Positions 41,682 through 53,940 of a stretch of DNA of 64,000 bases are shown here, piece after piece. Within the stretch, counting starts at the first letter, position 1, and each line of letters begins with the position of its first letter. A program made the position numbers and the translations under genes. Below the pieces are notes generated by a model. The model made no database searches and was not told the origin of the DNA. It was given only the letters and a program-made list of their open reading frames with translations. The stretch comes from Gracilariopsis chorda (lineage: Eukaryota; Rhodophyta; Florideophyceae; Gracilariales; Gracilariaceae), in NCBI GenBank assembly GCA_003194525.1, contig NBIV01000017.1, positions 186,001-250,000 on the forward strand. The letters run 5' to 3'.

Positions 41682-42787
41682 GTGGTTTGCAAGCGTAATG
41701 TGCACAAAGCCTCTGCCTTTTCCTCAGACCACACGTTATTGAATCTTGCGCAATGCTACATGCGCCATCCTGATAACTACACCAACCACCTACGCCATTG
41801 CAACCGTATATCTCTCACTGACTTTACATTTCATTTCAATTCGCTTAGTGACTTAGAGTGTCTAACCCATTTTCGTTTTTGTAAAGACAATCTTAGTAAG
41901 CTCGTTCCCGTTATGGCTTGGCTCTCTGCCATGACTTCAACTACCCGTAGTCGCAACACCTGCACACCTGTTCTATCTACTTGCGTCCTTCTTCTTCAAC
42001 TTGCTACTCTAGCACGTTGGGTAGACTTGGAAGAGCTCTTTGGCAAGCACGCGTTACAGCTCTCCGGGATCTTTTGGGAAACGAAAGAGCTACTGCTCGA
42101 CGCAAGAAAGCATTTGCTCATCAGCCCCATTAGCGCCGAATGTCTCAGTGAAAGACTTCCTTCGTACGCAGAAGCGATAAATAAAAGGTCCAATACGTTG
42201 CCTAACTGCGACAGTTTTATAGACGGGACTGTGCTTGGCATAGCATGGCCAAAGGGTAACCTTGCGCAGCGTATCGTCTACAACGGACATAAGCGCAAGC
42301 ATGCGCTTAAGTACCAAGCCGTGAATACTCTCTATGGGATTATCAAGCACCTACATGGCCCACTCGAAGGGCGTAAACAAGACTGGACATTATAAATTCG
42401 CTCCGGACTGAACGACGAATTGCCACAAGTGCTGCAGCATCAAAACGTAACGTACTGTATGTACGGAGACTCGGTTATAACGAAAGGTAGTTTATGGTGG
42501 TCCCCTTTCAAGTTGCACTTCTATCACCAGCACAGAAAGCTTTCAACAGCACTATTTCAGGCGTGCATATCAGCGTAGAGTGGGTCTTCAAAGAGCTCAA
42601 AATGCACTTTGCTACAATGGATTTCAAGAGCAAGATGAAGCATTTCGAATCACCTATCGGTATGCTATATACATCATCGATGCTGTTGTCGAACTTCCGC
42701 AACTGTTGCTATCCCAACCACATATCGAAGCACTTCAGTGTGCCCCCTCCCTCGCTTAAGGAGTATTATCGCATAAATAGTAGCTAG
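41682..42787 (+). pseudogene. PIF/Harbinger DDE transposase, broken by one stop and one frameshift
   Basis: The first part (41682-42395) ends in DSFIDGTVLGIAWPKG, IVYNGHKRKHALKYQ and GPLEGRKQDWTL, the DDE_4 core of Harbinger transposases. A TAA at 42393-42395 interrupts it. The same frame continues (LNDELPQVL, then CMYGDSVITKGSLWWSPF). A frame change near 42500 leads into the last part (42494-42787: SPAQKAFNST, then ISVEWVFKELKMHF), which carries the catalytic Glu. The family GRxHD motif reads GRKQD. It would have mobilised the surrounding element with the SANT-like partner. Confidence 0.85.
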
Positions 42788-42993
42788 CGGAGAGTCCCAA
42801 GGAGCGAGGAAAAAGTCCGCGTCCAGAAGGGACTGGGGGCGCAAAGCGAGCGGGCTCTCCGCGAGGAGAAGCTAGCGCTATTTTGATGGTCAAGGATACC
42901 ATTCGATATTCCAAAAAGGCCAATGGAGTGCGAAAAGGCTACTGTTACTTATGATTAGCCAGTAGCTTTAGTAGCACTTTATGCTTCTCCAAC

Positions 42994-43760
42994 TCACTCG
43001 AGCTTACTATGCTCGAGACGCCCCTCGCGTCGCTCTTCTCGCTGTAAGCGGCACTCTTCTCTACCCTCCTCGCTCTCCTTCTCGTGCTCGATACGGTTGG
43101 CAATCGCCCATTCCTGCTCAAAGGCCAAGCGTTCGCTTTCGAGGTCTACGTGAGCAAGATCAGCCTCTTTGACATGAGAGCCGAAGCGATCCATCTCATT
43201 CCCAACACCTGGCGGACCTTGGCTGCTCTTCTTGGCTCTCTTCACACTTTTACTCCCCTTGTCCTTCTCAGCGTCCAAAGCCTCCCCATTGACTGACAAA
43301 CCGTTGCTTCCGGTATCACTTACAGTGGCTGACACGATAGCAGCACCCGTGGGTTCCTTATTTTCTTCCTTCTTGCGCTCAGCCGTTTTCAGTGCATGTT
43401 TTGTGAGTCTTAATCGTCATTTGCCTCCCATATCGTCATGAGCAGATCCACAAGCTCTCCCATCTCCCCTCCCCCAACCCCTGACAGCCGCCTACTACCA
43501 TCGTCAAGCTTGCATTACTGCTCCTGCATACGCTTGTAGCGGACTTGAAGCTTCCACCCTATAGGTTCACCAGGAAAAGCAGAGTTTGCGTTGAACTTTG
43601 TGGCTGCTTCTTCAAACCGCTTTCTCGTCTCGCCATACGGAGGCGTATGCGCTCTCGCAGCTGCGACTTTGCGTGCAATGACAAGGTCTTGCGCTGCTGT
43701 GTATTGCGACTTCCTTCCGAGGGTGAGGGGCACAGCTTCAACGTCGTAAACGTCTCCCAT
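42994..43760 (-). pseudogene. Harbinger accessory SANT/Myb-like DNA-binding protein, with in-frame stops
   Basis: From 43760 the minus frame reads LTLGRKSQYTAAQDLVIARK, then RKRFEEAATKFNANSAFPGE and WKLQVRYKRMQEQ, a SANT/Myb-like trihelix. After a TAA at 43515-43517 it continues with RLSGVGGGEMGELVDLL. A second stop follows near 43410, then a Lys/Glu-rich coiled tail to 42994. PIF/Harbinger elements normally encode such a protein, which brings the transposase to the element ends and to the nucleus. It converges on the transposase gene. Confidence 0.65.
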
Positions 43761-44069
43761 CGTGGCTGCGTCGCGGTTGCTGGGCGTGGCTGTGTCGCGG
43801 TTGCTGGGCCGTATGGTGCTTGCGGTGGTGCATGTAAGGTTAGCTCTTTACCATGAAATTCGTGAAATTCATTACGCATGGTACTCCTAGCTTTACTCAA
43901 GCGACTTTCGTAACGACGCCCTACTCAGCATTATTCATGAAGTCTTCGCTAGAGAATTCTGCAAACTAAATTTCAGTGTAATGATTTGGCAGAATTCTGC
44001 TTCGTACCCTGCAGAATTCTGGATGCGTATGCTCACTATTGTCAAAGCAAATTTCATTAATCTTTTGAT

Positions 44070-44125
44070 TTAGCACAAGGAAAAACGGTCTTCGACCGGA
44101 GGGAGCGCTTCGCGCCGCGGCCAAC
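44070..44125 (-). other. Candidate Helitron 3' end (hairpin plus CTAA)
   Basis: On the minus strand, hairpin CGGTCGAAGACCG (44086-44098) is followed by 12 nt and then CTAA (44070-44073). This fits the Helitron 3' rule of a short GC hairpin 10-12 nt before CTRR. A second small hairpin (GCGCGAAGCGC) lies just before it. The base after CTAA is A rather than the expected T, so the exact end is unsure. Confidence 0.45.
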
Positions 44126-47100
44126 AGTTTGCATAAGGTATCCGCACAAATTTTGGTGTGGGCATAAACTATACTATGTCAAATTAATGACGCCCATCTA
44201 CAAAGTCTACAACGTCTTGTAGAACCGGTTGTTTGATGCTTACTGGCATTGTACAGAATTCGTGCGCATTTTGGGGCGTCTCGTCTTCAATATGATCCAG
44301 TAACACATCATCAGATGTTCTCAAACGCGAAAGACTAACATAGACCTGACCCGGCGAAAAAAAGTTGGTTTGAAAGTCAATTATTATTTTCTTCACCATT
44401 TGTTCTTGCGCTTTTTGCACAGTTGCTGCAAATGCCCATCTGATGGGAAACGTTCGACGTTTTTTTTTTTACATCTGCAAACTCGAAGACAAAGGCAAAT
44501 GGGGTGCAGTAAAAAGCTTTGCTGAATTCCACCATGTTCATCAGTGCCTGAACGTCGAATCACTCCGCAAGAAATGCTGGTAACGATAAACATGTTTCCA
44601 TTAAACAAGTGCGGATGAATTAAATTTCGAATCACCATAACAGGAACACACAACTTCATTTTCAAATGATGGTGCAGGACTCCAGTTGGGGCGTCGTTAT
44701 GCGCCATTTCAGGTCTCATGATACTACTTGTATGAAAATGATCACCGGTTGGCCCGCGATTGAGAACGATCGTAGTTGCTGACTTCAAGTCAAAGTTCCA
44801 TCGTGGGAAATACTCCAATGGGTTCCAGTCATGTTCCTCCATTAATTAATTTGTTGGCGCAGCAATCAATCGGTTGAGCTTGACATTTTCTTTCTTCCGT
44901 GTTGTAAACCATTTCCACACCAACTTTTATGGTTCGTTTACATCTGACGTAGACATGAGTGGAACCCTTAAAAATGCTGGAAACGTCCCAAGATCAAGAC
45001 TGAGCAAACCTTTCGCAAAAACTGGATCATCTTGTTGACGAACATGTTCTGTAAGGCAAAGAAGTTTGACTCTTCTGTCCCAATGCTTGCAAGAATACCG
45101 TGGAAGCTATTGTAGGAGACTCCATGGAATGACACGAAATGTTCCCTCCCTTGTGGAAACTGTTATTGTTCCTGGAACCACTGGAAGCAGTTGCATATAA
45201 TTGCCTGCCACAAATACGACCGTGCCTCTGAAGTCTTTCGTAGAGTTTCTTAAGTCCTTTGGTACGGTGTTCACATTCTCAAAGAGCATTTTCGGGCACA
45301 TTGAAGCTTCATCCATTACCAGTATAACCGTCTTCCGTAGTAGTTCTGCTCTCTGTGATCGTGGTCCTTAGTTCGAAAGTATCCGACGCTATCTAATTTG
45401 GGAATATTTGTTGTCGTTAAATCCAAATCCATGAAAACTATGCAAAGTTCTTCCGTCTTCATATAGTGCAGCACCAATACCTGTCGTGGCTGTCATCTGA
45501 ACCAATAGGCCTTCTTGCTCAACAATATCTCTCAGAAAAGATAATAGATAGGTCTTCCCTCTCCCCAGTCGTCCTTGTAATAGAAAAACGCGTCCGTATG
45601 TTTTGAGTCTTTTAGCCTTTCCCATTCTCTCTCCGTATTGTGTTTCTCTCATTGTTTTGTCAAAACCTTGCTTATGGCCTTCTTTCAGATCCTCATATCG
45701 CTGTTTTATTCTTCGGCGTACTTCTGTTCGTTCTTCCTCCACTTGCAGTTCGCTCTTTCTGAGATGAAGTTCTGATACAGTATGATGAAAGAAGAGATCA
45801 TTTATGATAAGCCGACCACCATGTCTGTCCGAAATCGCAAAGATACTTCGAAGTAGTTTTTCTCTTTTCTCTTCTCTATTTTCCTTGGTTATATCTGCAG
45901 TTAGAGCTCGTTCATTCATTTCAATTACAGTTTCAAGCTTTAGTCTTTGTTGGAAGAAAGTGACGCCCAAGTAGCGCAGCTGTGCAGTAGTAGAAGGGTA
46001 TTTTACTGCCTCATCAAAAGCCGTTCCGTACTCGTCACCATGGATATATAGTCCACGGGCTACTGACGCTTCTTTGTAATTTGAGTAAGATTCGTTCCTA
46101 ACCAGTTTTGGATCATCGAAGGAGCTGAATGCAGAGATCATGAACAATATTGGATGAGCGAAAAGTTCGAGATTTGTGGGAGAATCAAATCTACTTCGAG
46201 TCACAGTTCTTTCATTTTCGGATTGTTGCACGACATATATTCGTGGACTTCCTCTATCCCGAGTAGAGTCTGACTATGGTTCAGAGCGCGATAGCTTATC
46301 TTAAACACGTACAGTCTCGTAGTATGTCATTTATTCCAAGTCCATGTACCAGGAGGCTCGTTTGAAGTATCATTCCATCAGGGAAGACTTCAGACGTCTA
46401 GGCAGTCTTATATTTCGAAATAAAACCTGTCCTTCTCCATGGAGATGTATTTCAAGTGCCTGTACAGGTGGAGTAATGTGAACATGCCTCAACTCAAAGA
46501 GGTTTCGTGCAGCTTCAACCGCACCCACCATTCTTGCTCTCGTGTATGCCCTGATCTCATTTTGAAGCATGTCGCTCTGTGCAACTGATTGGCTTTATGT
46601 TCCACTTGATACAACCAAATCCTGTTCTTTGGCACTTTTGAAAGCATACTTCATCAGGTATGCTACAGCACTGCCACCTCGGGTCCTTTCAAAATTTAAG
46701 GGAGCCTTGTACTCCATTGTGAGATCTGGATTGTACGGAACCACTTTCAAATCTTCTGTCCTTCTTCTTCGGTAGGTCACTCGGTTTGTATACTCATTTA
46801 TTGTTGTTTCAGCCACACCTTCTTGTCGATAATACCCAAACCGGCACCTCCCTTCAGAGGTACGACCAAGGCAATATGAAGAGTGTCTGTGCACAATTGA
46901 AGTTCTTCACCAATTTTCGGAGTTCCTGTTCTTCAGTCGAGTCACCTCGAGGCAGTTCAGCTTTTATCAATGTGTTAAAGATCTCAGGATCTTGAATTGC
47001 ACCCCTTTAACCAAAGAAGAACCTGATTATGTGGAGTATTTCTCTCCTGGAACTCAAGTTTGGCGGCAGTCCCAATGTATTTCAAGCCAAAGAGATGTTC

Positions 47101-48711
47101 TGAATCAAGCTGTAGATCCTTCTTGATTGAATTTGCATACTGGTAGTACAAACTCGGAATAAGGACCACAATAATTTAAAGAAATCGGATATATATTAAA
47201 TCAAGGTTTTTTAAATAATGAAGGATTTCATCAGTAAAATGTTTTGATATTTAAAGGAACCTCTATGGTGTAAATAATAATGAATTAACCAAATTTAATG
47301 GTAATGAAACGTTTTATAGTTTTTTTTTGATTGTTCGAATCAATCTAGACTCAAAATAATTTTTGGATACCAAGTACCATTTGATTTGGAATAAAAACAA
47401 TAAAATTTTAATTTATGGATATTAGTTTCAAATCCTAATACACTCAATTATGCATTCACGACTTATTTATTTGATCCGGGCTACCAAAAGAATGGCTTCT
47501 ATCTCCCTGTGGAGGAAGTGCTCCGGTGTTTTCATTGTCTGTACTAAGCCTTTTCATCTCTTCCCGCCATATGTTCATTGTGACTGTGACGAAAAGCGTC
47601 AGCGAGCCCAGTCAAACAACCATTGCTTGCGGATCCAGTGGTTATTGTCTCCAGTACGCTGGAGAGGTTTTGTGATTACCTGGGAGGAAGAGTTTATCTG
47701 GAGGGCCAAGTTCATCTGTTCCAGTATGGGTTCCAGCCCGCAGCGCACGTTCTTCAATCATTCTCATCTCTTTTGTTTCCAAGTAACGAAGTCTCAAGTC
47801 TTCAATGTTTGTCCTAGTACGAAGCAACCATTGATCAAGAAGAGTACCAGAGTTCAGCAGCACATTATCAGTGTAAGTCTTCGCTTAGAGTGTTCTGCCC
47901 ATGTTAGGCTCTTTTCTTCTCGCTTGTTCCCATCCCTTGATGAAATATATTTTGCTGCATCATACGGGGCATGACGATCGCCGTAACGGTAGAGGAGTAA
48001 AAAAGCCCCTTTCTAAACTTCCATTGAATAAGCCTTCAAACGCCTGTACTTGGCAACTCGACTTCCAAGATTTCCGGTTGACATATGATGGGAGTCTTGT
48101 CCCCATCGCAGCTGGGCAACTGCGGCTTCCGACCTGAACAATTCACTTGGCTCTACGACGAAAGCTCTCATTGCAAGAGGTCTACCTAGGCTGTGTTCTC
48201 CTAAAGGTCCTGCGCCATAGTTCACTTCGATTCCGGCTTCATGGGCACCTGGATGATTCCGGACAACTATTCATTCCTGAGCAGCGTCTGCTGAGGTGTC
48301 CAGAGTAGACTCTTCTGCGTTTGATCTCCTCCAAATAGTTTCGTCTGGTCTGAAAAAATATCTTTCTCTCTGTCGGTCAATATCTGGTCTTGGTTGCAAG
48401 AGATCGTATAAATTTGGAACCAAGGATCGAATATTTGGGTCAGACACCCTTCATCTCCTGAAAGAAGAAAAATATTCCCATGAATTAAGACTGAAAGGAC
48501 CTTCCGACCACAAGTATGTGTAGCACACGTCCTGGCCAGGAACAGAAAGAGACACATTGCCCTGATGTCGAAGAAAGGATGGACCTCCACCCCGAACGCA
48601 CGTCACATCCATGAATGTGACAACGGTTGCAAATAACACATTTAAGTGTGTTGATAGCGTTTGAAAAGAACGTAAGCGATATATGTCTTCAAGTTGCAAG
48701 TTGATATGCAC
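44070..48711 (-). pseudogene. Helitron Rep/helicase, multiply frameshifted
   Basis: Minus-strand fragments in Helitron order from right to left. N-terminal and Rep parts are at 48711-46370, including LPGNHKTSPAYWRQ, then a LFVTVTMNIWREEM motif, KLEFQERNTPHNQVLLWL, and CRFGYYRQEG followed by VVPYNPDLTM. The Pif1-type helicase follows at 46231-44184: Walker A GRLGRGKTYL, then TATTGIGAALYEDGRT, Walker B MDEASMCPK, GNYMQLLPVV, and the C-terminal SPGQVYVSLSRLRTSDDV. Helitrons move by rolling-circle replication using an HUH nuclease. Here the second His of HUH is replaced (PHNQ instead of PHxH). Many stops make it inactive. Confidence 0.85.
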
Positions 48712-49249
48712 TTGTCCGAAAAATCTGCAAGCGATCTGGAGCTTTTATGTCCAAAGCATGTTCCTTCGGTCATTGCACCAAGCAGAACGGCACCTTATTC
48801 ATTGGATATACGAGTACCAAGCACTCACCACGAATCTTTGAGAGGACATCGAGTTGGAAGTGTGTTATTGATTGGGTGGTACTCCGGATATGAAGAGCTC
48901 GGACGTGCGAGGCCTTGACGAATATTCTCCGTCCTTGCAACCAGACATGTTTTGCTCCATACTGACGGCCTTGATGAGATCTCCCAGCGAGCTGCATAAC
49001 CGTCTTATCTCGTTCCTTTTGATTGCCGTAAGAATGAGGGCAGTTCAAGCAAATCTCTTCATGGTTATGAAGTTCGTAACATTTTGGGGAAGCTTGGTTC
49101 TAGTTCCTAAGTCCACCTGCGCAAGTTCATCTGTTATGTCTCGATGATGAACCGGCTGTATATTCTCTCTTGGAAGACTGCCTGCTCCTGACCAGCGTCC
49201 ATCACGTCTTGGTGGCGGTCGATGAGACGAAAAACTCATTTTGGACTGC

Positions 49250-50440
49250 GGGAACCGGGGAGAGATTGAGAGAATTGGTGATCACCTTTCGATGGAACAT
49301 GTACCGCCTCCTTCCCATAAGTAAAGAACTGGTGTTGCAAAAAAGTTTCGTGCATGATATATACGTATACATATTGTGTTCATTGTCTCAAGATGTTCCT
49401 GACATCAGCAGTATATTGATAGTTTACATACGTAGTACTTTAATAGGTACGTATGCATTGCATTCTCATCCAGTATTCGTTTCATACGTCAATAAATATC
49501 TGGTACGAATTTACCTACGTCTGCAAGGTATAGTTAATTCCTATTCTAGTTAGAGGGTTCTACATTTGTCGAACAATGTTGCCTCCGTATGCACTTCATA
49601 GATTAAAAATGTCTTTGTTAGAAGGGTATACGTTTGCTGTACTGCGCAGCTCACAAATGCACTACATAGATTACAACTATTTTTATTAAAAGGGCGTTGG
49701 TTTGCAGTACTTTGCGGCATACATATACAATACGTAAACTATAACTATTTTGTTACAGTAGTATACGTAGGTTGTCCTGTACGTTATTTGTTATTGTTTG
49801 AAGAGGATTCGTTTCTATTTTACCTATTGTCTAATGTGCTGAAGATTGTGTACTTAAGCTAGATTGTACTCTAAAGTTGAAGAAAACAGTTCCTCCAGCA
49901 GCCAACTACAACTTATTTCGCTCTACTTCTTCGATTCGACTATCCCCTTAAGCTCTAGCCAATATGTGTCAAACGGAGGTTCGCTACCTACAAGTATGCC
50001 GTTCGCGCCACCGTAAGGATACTATTCTATAGCACTTGTGCACATAGTTGGAAAAATTGTGCATGATACAGGCTGCGTTGAAGCACATTGATGTGCACTG
50101 TGACTATTTCAATAGGTTTCCTTTTGGAAGAAATTTTGTGCTTCGATGGACCGAAGATCGACACCCTGTGCAAGGAAATGGAAGAATTCCGACTGATTGG
50201 AAGCAGCAAGAATTTGCCTGTTCGTTGGCCGTCAGAGATATCCACGCGTGAGACGGGGTCCACGGAGCCAATAGAAGTGGAGGCTATCGGGAGTAACAGA
50301 TCTTACACATGCTCCTCTGATTCGCGGCAGTAGGTCAAATCGTTTGAATACCATTGGTTAGTCGTTTGGTGGGAAAACAATGTGCGATTATGGATGTATT
50401 CTAAGGGATCAACTCGCTCGTTGTCAGGGCAATCCTTACC
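49250..50440. other. AT-rich stretch, no gene recognised
   Basis: Likely the 5' part of the Helitron or other inserted DNA within the second Ty3 element. It contains only short ORFs and several similar TACGTA(T/G)-rich lines (about 49340-49760). Confidence 0.35.
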
Positions 50441-50449
50441 TAGGTTAGA

Positions 50450-51690
50450 CGCTTAAACTCATTTCCAAAGAAACGGGAGTTCCGTCCCACAATTCTGCTT
50501 GTAAGCCTGACTTATTAACTTGCAGATTTAAGCTCTCTGCAACTTCTTTTGAGATGGTATTCTCCTTACGGCCATTGTCTATCAAGGCTTTACATTTATG
50601 AGGCTCTGAACTATTTTATCCTCTATTTAAGAGAGGTAACTTCTTTTTCTCGAGACGTTTCTTGCTCTAACTGGAGAAAACGCGCATATCTTCATAGTTT
50701 TTATTTTTGTGTTGTGGATAGAAGTGCTATCCTGACTTAACTTTCCGTGCTTATGACGAATTAGATATTCACTAAGAGTTGAATCATTGGACCACGCTTA
50801 TGTAGAAGGCATTAGGGCTTTCATTAGTTTTTTGGTTCGTTACCTTCGTAATATCTCTTATAATTATTTCTTGTTATGCAACAGGTTTTCTTACATATGA
50901 AACAAATTTAACGTTCTAAACATCGTTTCTTCTCTTTTTCTGATACGAAGGGCATCCTTCTCATATTGAGATTTCCAATTCACATTGGCGTTGGCGCATT
51001 ACTTTCAGAATCACTACTTCCCGAACGATATGCGCCACAGGTATGGTTATGGAATACGTGATTTATTCAATCAGCAATCTTCATTGCTTCTTGAATATGA
51101 GTAGGTTGAAATCTTTGTACTTCAATTTTGGTTCTTGTTTCTAGTGCTTGACTATAATCAAATAAATGTTCTGGTATATTCATGGCTGCCATCTGTGATA
51201 ACCATTTTCTAAATTCTTGGTTGTAGAATCGTACAGTACTAAACTTTCCAATCTGTTTTAACTGACTTGGTGTTTCTGCAAACTTTTAGTTCTCTATTAA
51301 CTGGCTCGAAATATTCTAAGAGTTTTGATTCTAATATATCGTATGATATTAGTTCATCACCGTAAATGGTGATTAGTTCTCATCATTGTAATGCATTACC
51401 GCTCAGATAAGTGATAAGGTATTTAACATTTTGTGAATCACTTGGTGGTTGATGAATACTAATAAAAAAGGTTTTAGGCACTTTATCCAACTACGTACTC
51501 GTTTACAGGAACACGGTTCAGGTGTATTTACTTTTAGTCTAGGTGTAGATTGGATAGTATTCAGGAAAGAAATAAAGGTTCGATTCGCATTATGCAGTTG
51601 TTGCTGTAAATTATTGACTCGTTGCTAGAGTCCTTTTATAGCTTGTATACGATTATTATATGGTGAGTTATTCTGGTCGGCCATTATAGT
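50450..51690 (-). pseudogene. Second Ty3 element: gag and first half of protease (decayed)
   Basis: The minus strand starts at an ATG near 51684 (MADQNNSPYNNRIQ). It continues with gag-like pieces in changing frames: YLSGNALQ, YEFNQEFRKW-like residues near 51225, then IPEHLFDYSQALETRTKIEV at about 51190-51120. A CFICKK zinc-knuckle-like remnant lies near 50900. At about 50610-50450 a retropepsin start is visible (KALIDNGRKENTISKEVAES). There the D[ST]G active site reads DNG. The matching second half of the protease lies at about 41390-41200, so the element was split by inserted DNA. Confidence 0.65.
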
Positions 51691-52007
51691 TCACAGATAT
51701 TTTACGAAATGTAGTCCAGATATTTATTCAGATTTAAAGATTCTCAAACTAAAAATGCTTAATTGTTTGGTTTACAGTATCAGCGGTTTCGTTGGGCGTT
51801 TTCGTTACACTTGTAACACGGGAGCCGTATGGAAACGTAGCCACATTTGCATATTACAAGAAGGCTGACACCCTTTCCTGATAACTTCACTATGATCGTG
51901 ATGACTGTAAGACAAAACTTCCTTACATCATAAATTGCAAAGAGAAGACTGTACTTTCAACTTGCCTACGAATTCCAGTGGACCAAGATGACGTGCCAGG
52001 CCGAACT

Positions 52008-52622
52008 CTGATTGGCTGATCAATGAACGAGTGTCATTTCCTGAGCAGTTGTGATCTGTATCGTACAGCCAATTGGCAGTCGAGTACCAGCTGGTTATTC
52101 CGTCTGGATAACCTTTATTAGGAGCGCGGCGTGGGCTCAACGTGAAGGGTGGAAGTTGGGTAACCAGATGGGGGTGGCAGCACCAAACCATTGGGGGCGC
52201 AGAATAGCCAGGAGGGCTAGTTGTAACCAATTGGTAGTGTTGGTCCTACGGCGCACACGGGCTAGTAGAGCCTGAATAATCTTAGCTAAACCAGAAGTTT
52301 GAGTGTAAAACCCAAATGTTATCACACTTAACGAAGAGGTGCTTACCTTTACCATTCATGGAGAGGGAGCACTGCACCCACCTTAAGGGTGAATGAGGCT
52401 CAACCTCAAGTGCACTCTGCTATGTGGCATACATTGAGGCCGGCCCTAGTGTCATGACCCCACGCCACAGTAGCCGAGTGTCAGTACCTACCTAAAATAA
52501 ACAAATAAATTAGTACTCTAGTTAGTTAGCCACTCTAACCCACGTGGCAGACTAACCAATCATACTAACAAATTGGTACAGCGCGCACTGCACTGCTCAC
52601 GTGGTCAGATCTCACTGTATTA
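52008..52622. repeat. Dispersed repeat R3, copy b
   Basis: Direct-orientation partner of 27717-28322, similar along its whole length with small indels. Both copies keep the CCACGTGGCA block and the AT-rich AAATAAATTAGTA segment. Confidence 0.75.
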
Positions 52623-53084
52623 GAATCTGTCCACCGAGATGATATGGGTTTATCGGAGTAGAATTATCCTTGTCCCCTGTTAACCCAACGTTACTTTATT
52701 CAAGAGCCCCTGATGACGATTTGGCCTCGATAACATCACTTTCAAAGATTTTAAAGTGTTACGTTTTTTTAAATCCAAAGTGTGGCTGAGGCTTAATGAA
52801 CTTGTAAGATTTGGCTGTTCGTTACACGGGAAGGATTGACCCACTGGACGCCTTAAAATGGTTGCGTCTGACAAATCCAGAATGCCATTTGCCGGTTTAT
52901 GAATGGCCGGACATATCGCTTTCTAATTGGATATCGGGTCTGAGCCTCTTTCAGTATCATCAGCTTTGTCACTCTGAGCATTAGTTGTCAGAGCAGCTGG
53001 CTTGTAGTTGTCAGCAGTGTCAGACACAGTAACCAGTGTAGTACTGTCAGCGTGCAATGTTACCACATGTAGGAACTCTGGACT

Positions 53085-53325
53085 CTAAGCACTTACTATT
53101 GAGGCAAAAACACAGAAAATAAAAAGAAAGGTGACATCTATTTAACCTTTTTGGGGGGGTACTTTTAGACACTCCGTATTACTTTAAGCTTTTTGAGGAA
53201 AAAAGAGAGAGGCGCGCTGCGCTGTGGCAACGTTTTACCCATATAGTACTCAAGGTAGTGCATAGACCTCAGTGTACTAATATTTTGCATGCTCATATTA
53301 TCTGTCTATCATTACCTGCCCAGTA
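53085..53325. repeat. Dispersed repeat R2, copy b
   Basis: Direct-orientation partner of 36490-36735. It lies about 460 bp after R3 copy b. The rest of 52622-53940 has no recognised gene. It holds a short (GCAT)n run at about 53575-53591. Confidence 0.7.
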
Positions 53326-53940
53326 AACCACCGAAATCTGCCAATCACTGCTACGTAGTTCATAAGTGTAGACCGCAAAGCCGTGCAGTGGTCATGTGAT
53401 GTCTATGGTGAACCCACGAAAGTCGTCTTCAGAAAACTATAAGCTTCATTCATTAATTTTTCTTCTACGTTGTAACTCTCACGTTACAGGCTTTACTTTC
53501 GTGACATTTTGAAACCCAGACTAATAATAGAACACACGGACTAAATGTTCTCAATGTTCGACGAAACAGATCTTGCATGCATGCATGCATAGGCCTTCAT
53601 GTCAGACAGTCTGACGTTGAGGCTCCTCTTTGAAAGCTCAAACTTGTAACTTACGACAAATTGCCGTTGGCAATAGTGGGACACCGTTGTACAGCCGAGC
53701 CCAAACTCTACAAGAGTATCTAATCCAAAATGGCGCGCAATTGCTTTGCAAGTTTGCTTCGTGCAAGCTTAGTGCCACGCCATCTTGTACTGGCCTTTGA
53801 ACTTTCTCCTTGCTTGATTCTTCTTCACCTCTTCTAAATCCTCGTCACAATCCATACGTTCGATTGTCCTCTCAACCTCGCCCTCCAAGAATGGGGGAGA
53901 CTTCTCCTTCCCCCCAATCGCGCCTGACCTATACCAGACA

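Larger units (their letters stand above)
41422..44023. mobile_element. PIF/Harbinger element with paired GAATTC palindromes at both ends
   Basis: Each end has two copies of a CAGAATTCTG-like palindrome. On the left GAATTC falls at 41425 and 41446 (21 bp apart), with a further CAGAATTCTG at 41491. On the right GAATTC falls at 44014 and 43992 (22 bp apart), with a further AGAATTCTGC near 43953. The mirror spacing marks inverted terminal regions of a roughly 2.6-kb element. Inside are a Harbinger transposase (+) and a SANT/Myb-like gene (-), the usual two-gene set of the superfamily. The 3-bp target duplication was not convincingly found. Confidence 0.65.

Noticed and set aside
36490-53325. R2 copies as LTRs of the second Ty3 element
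   Set aside because: They lie 700-1400 bp away from the ends of its coding region and do not show a TG...CA limit or adjacent PPT, so LTR identity is not supported.
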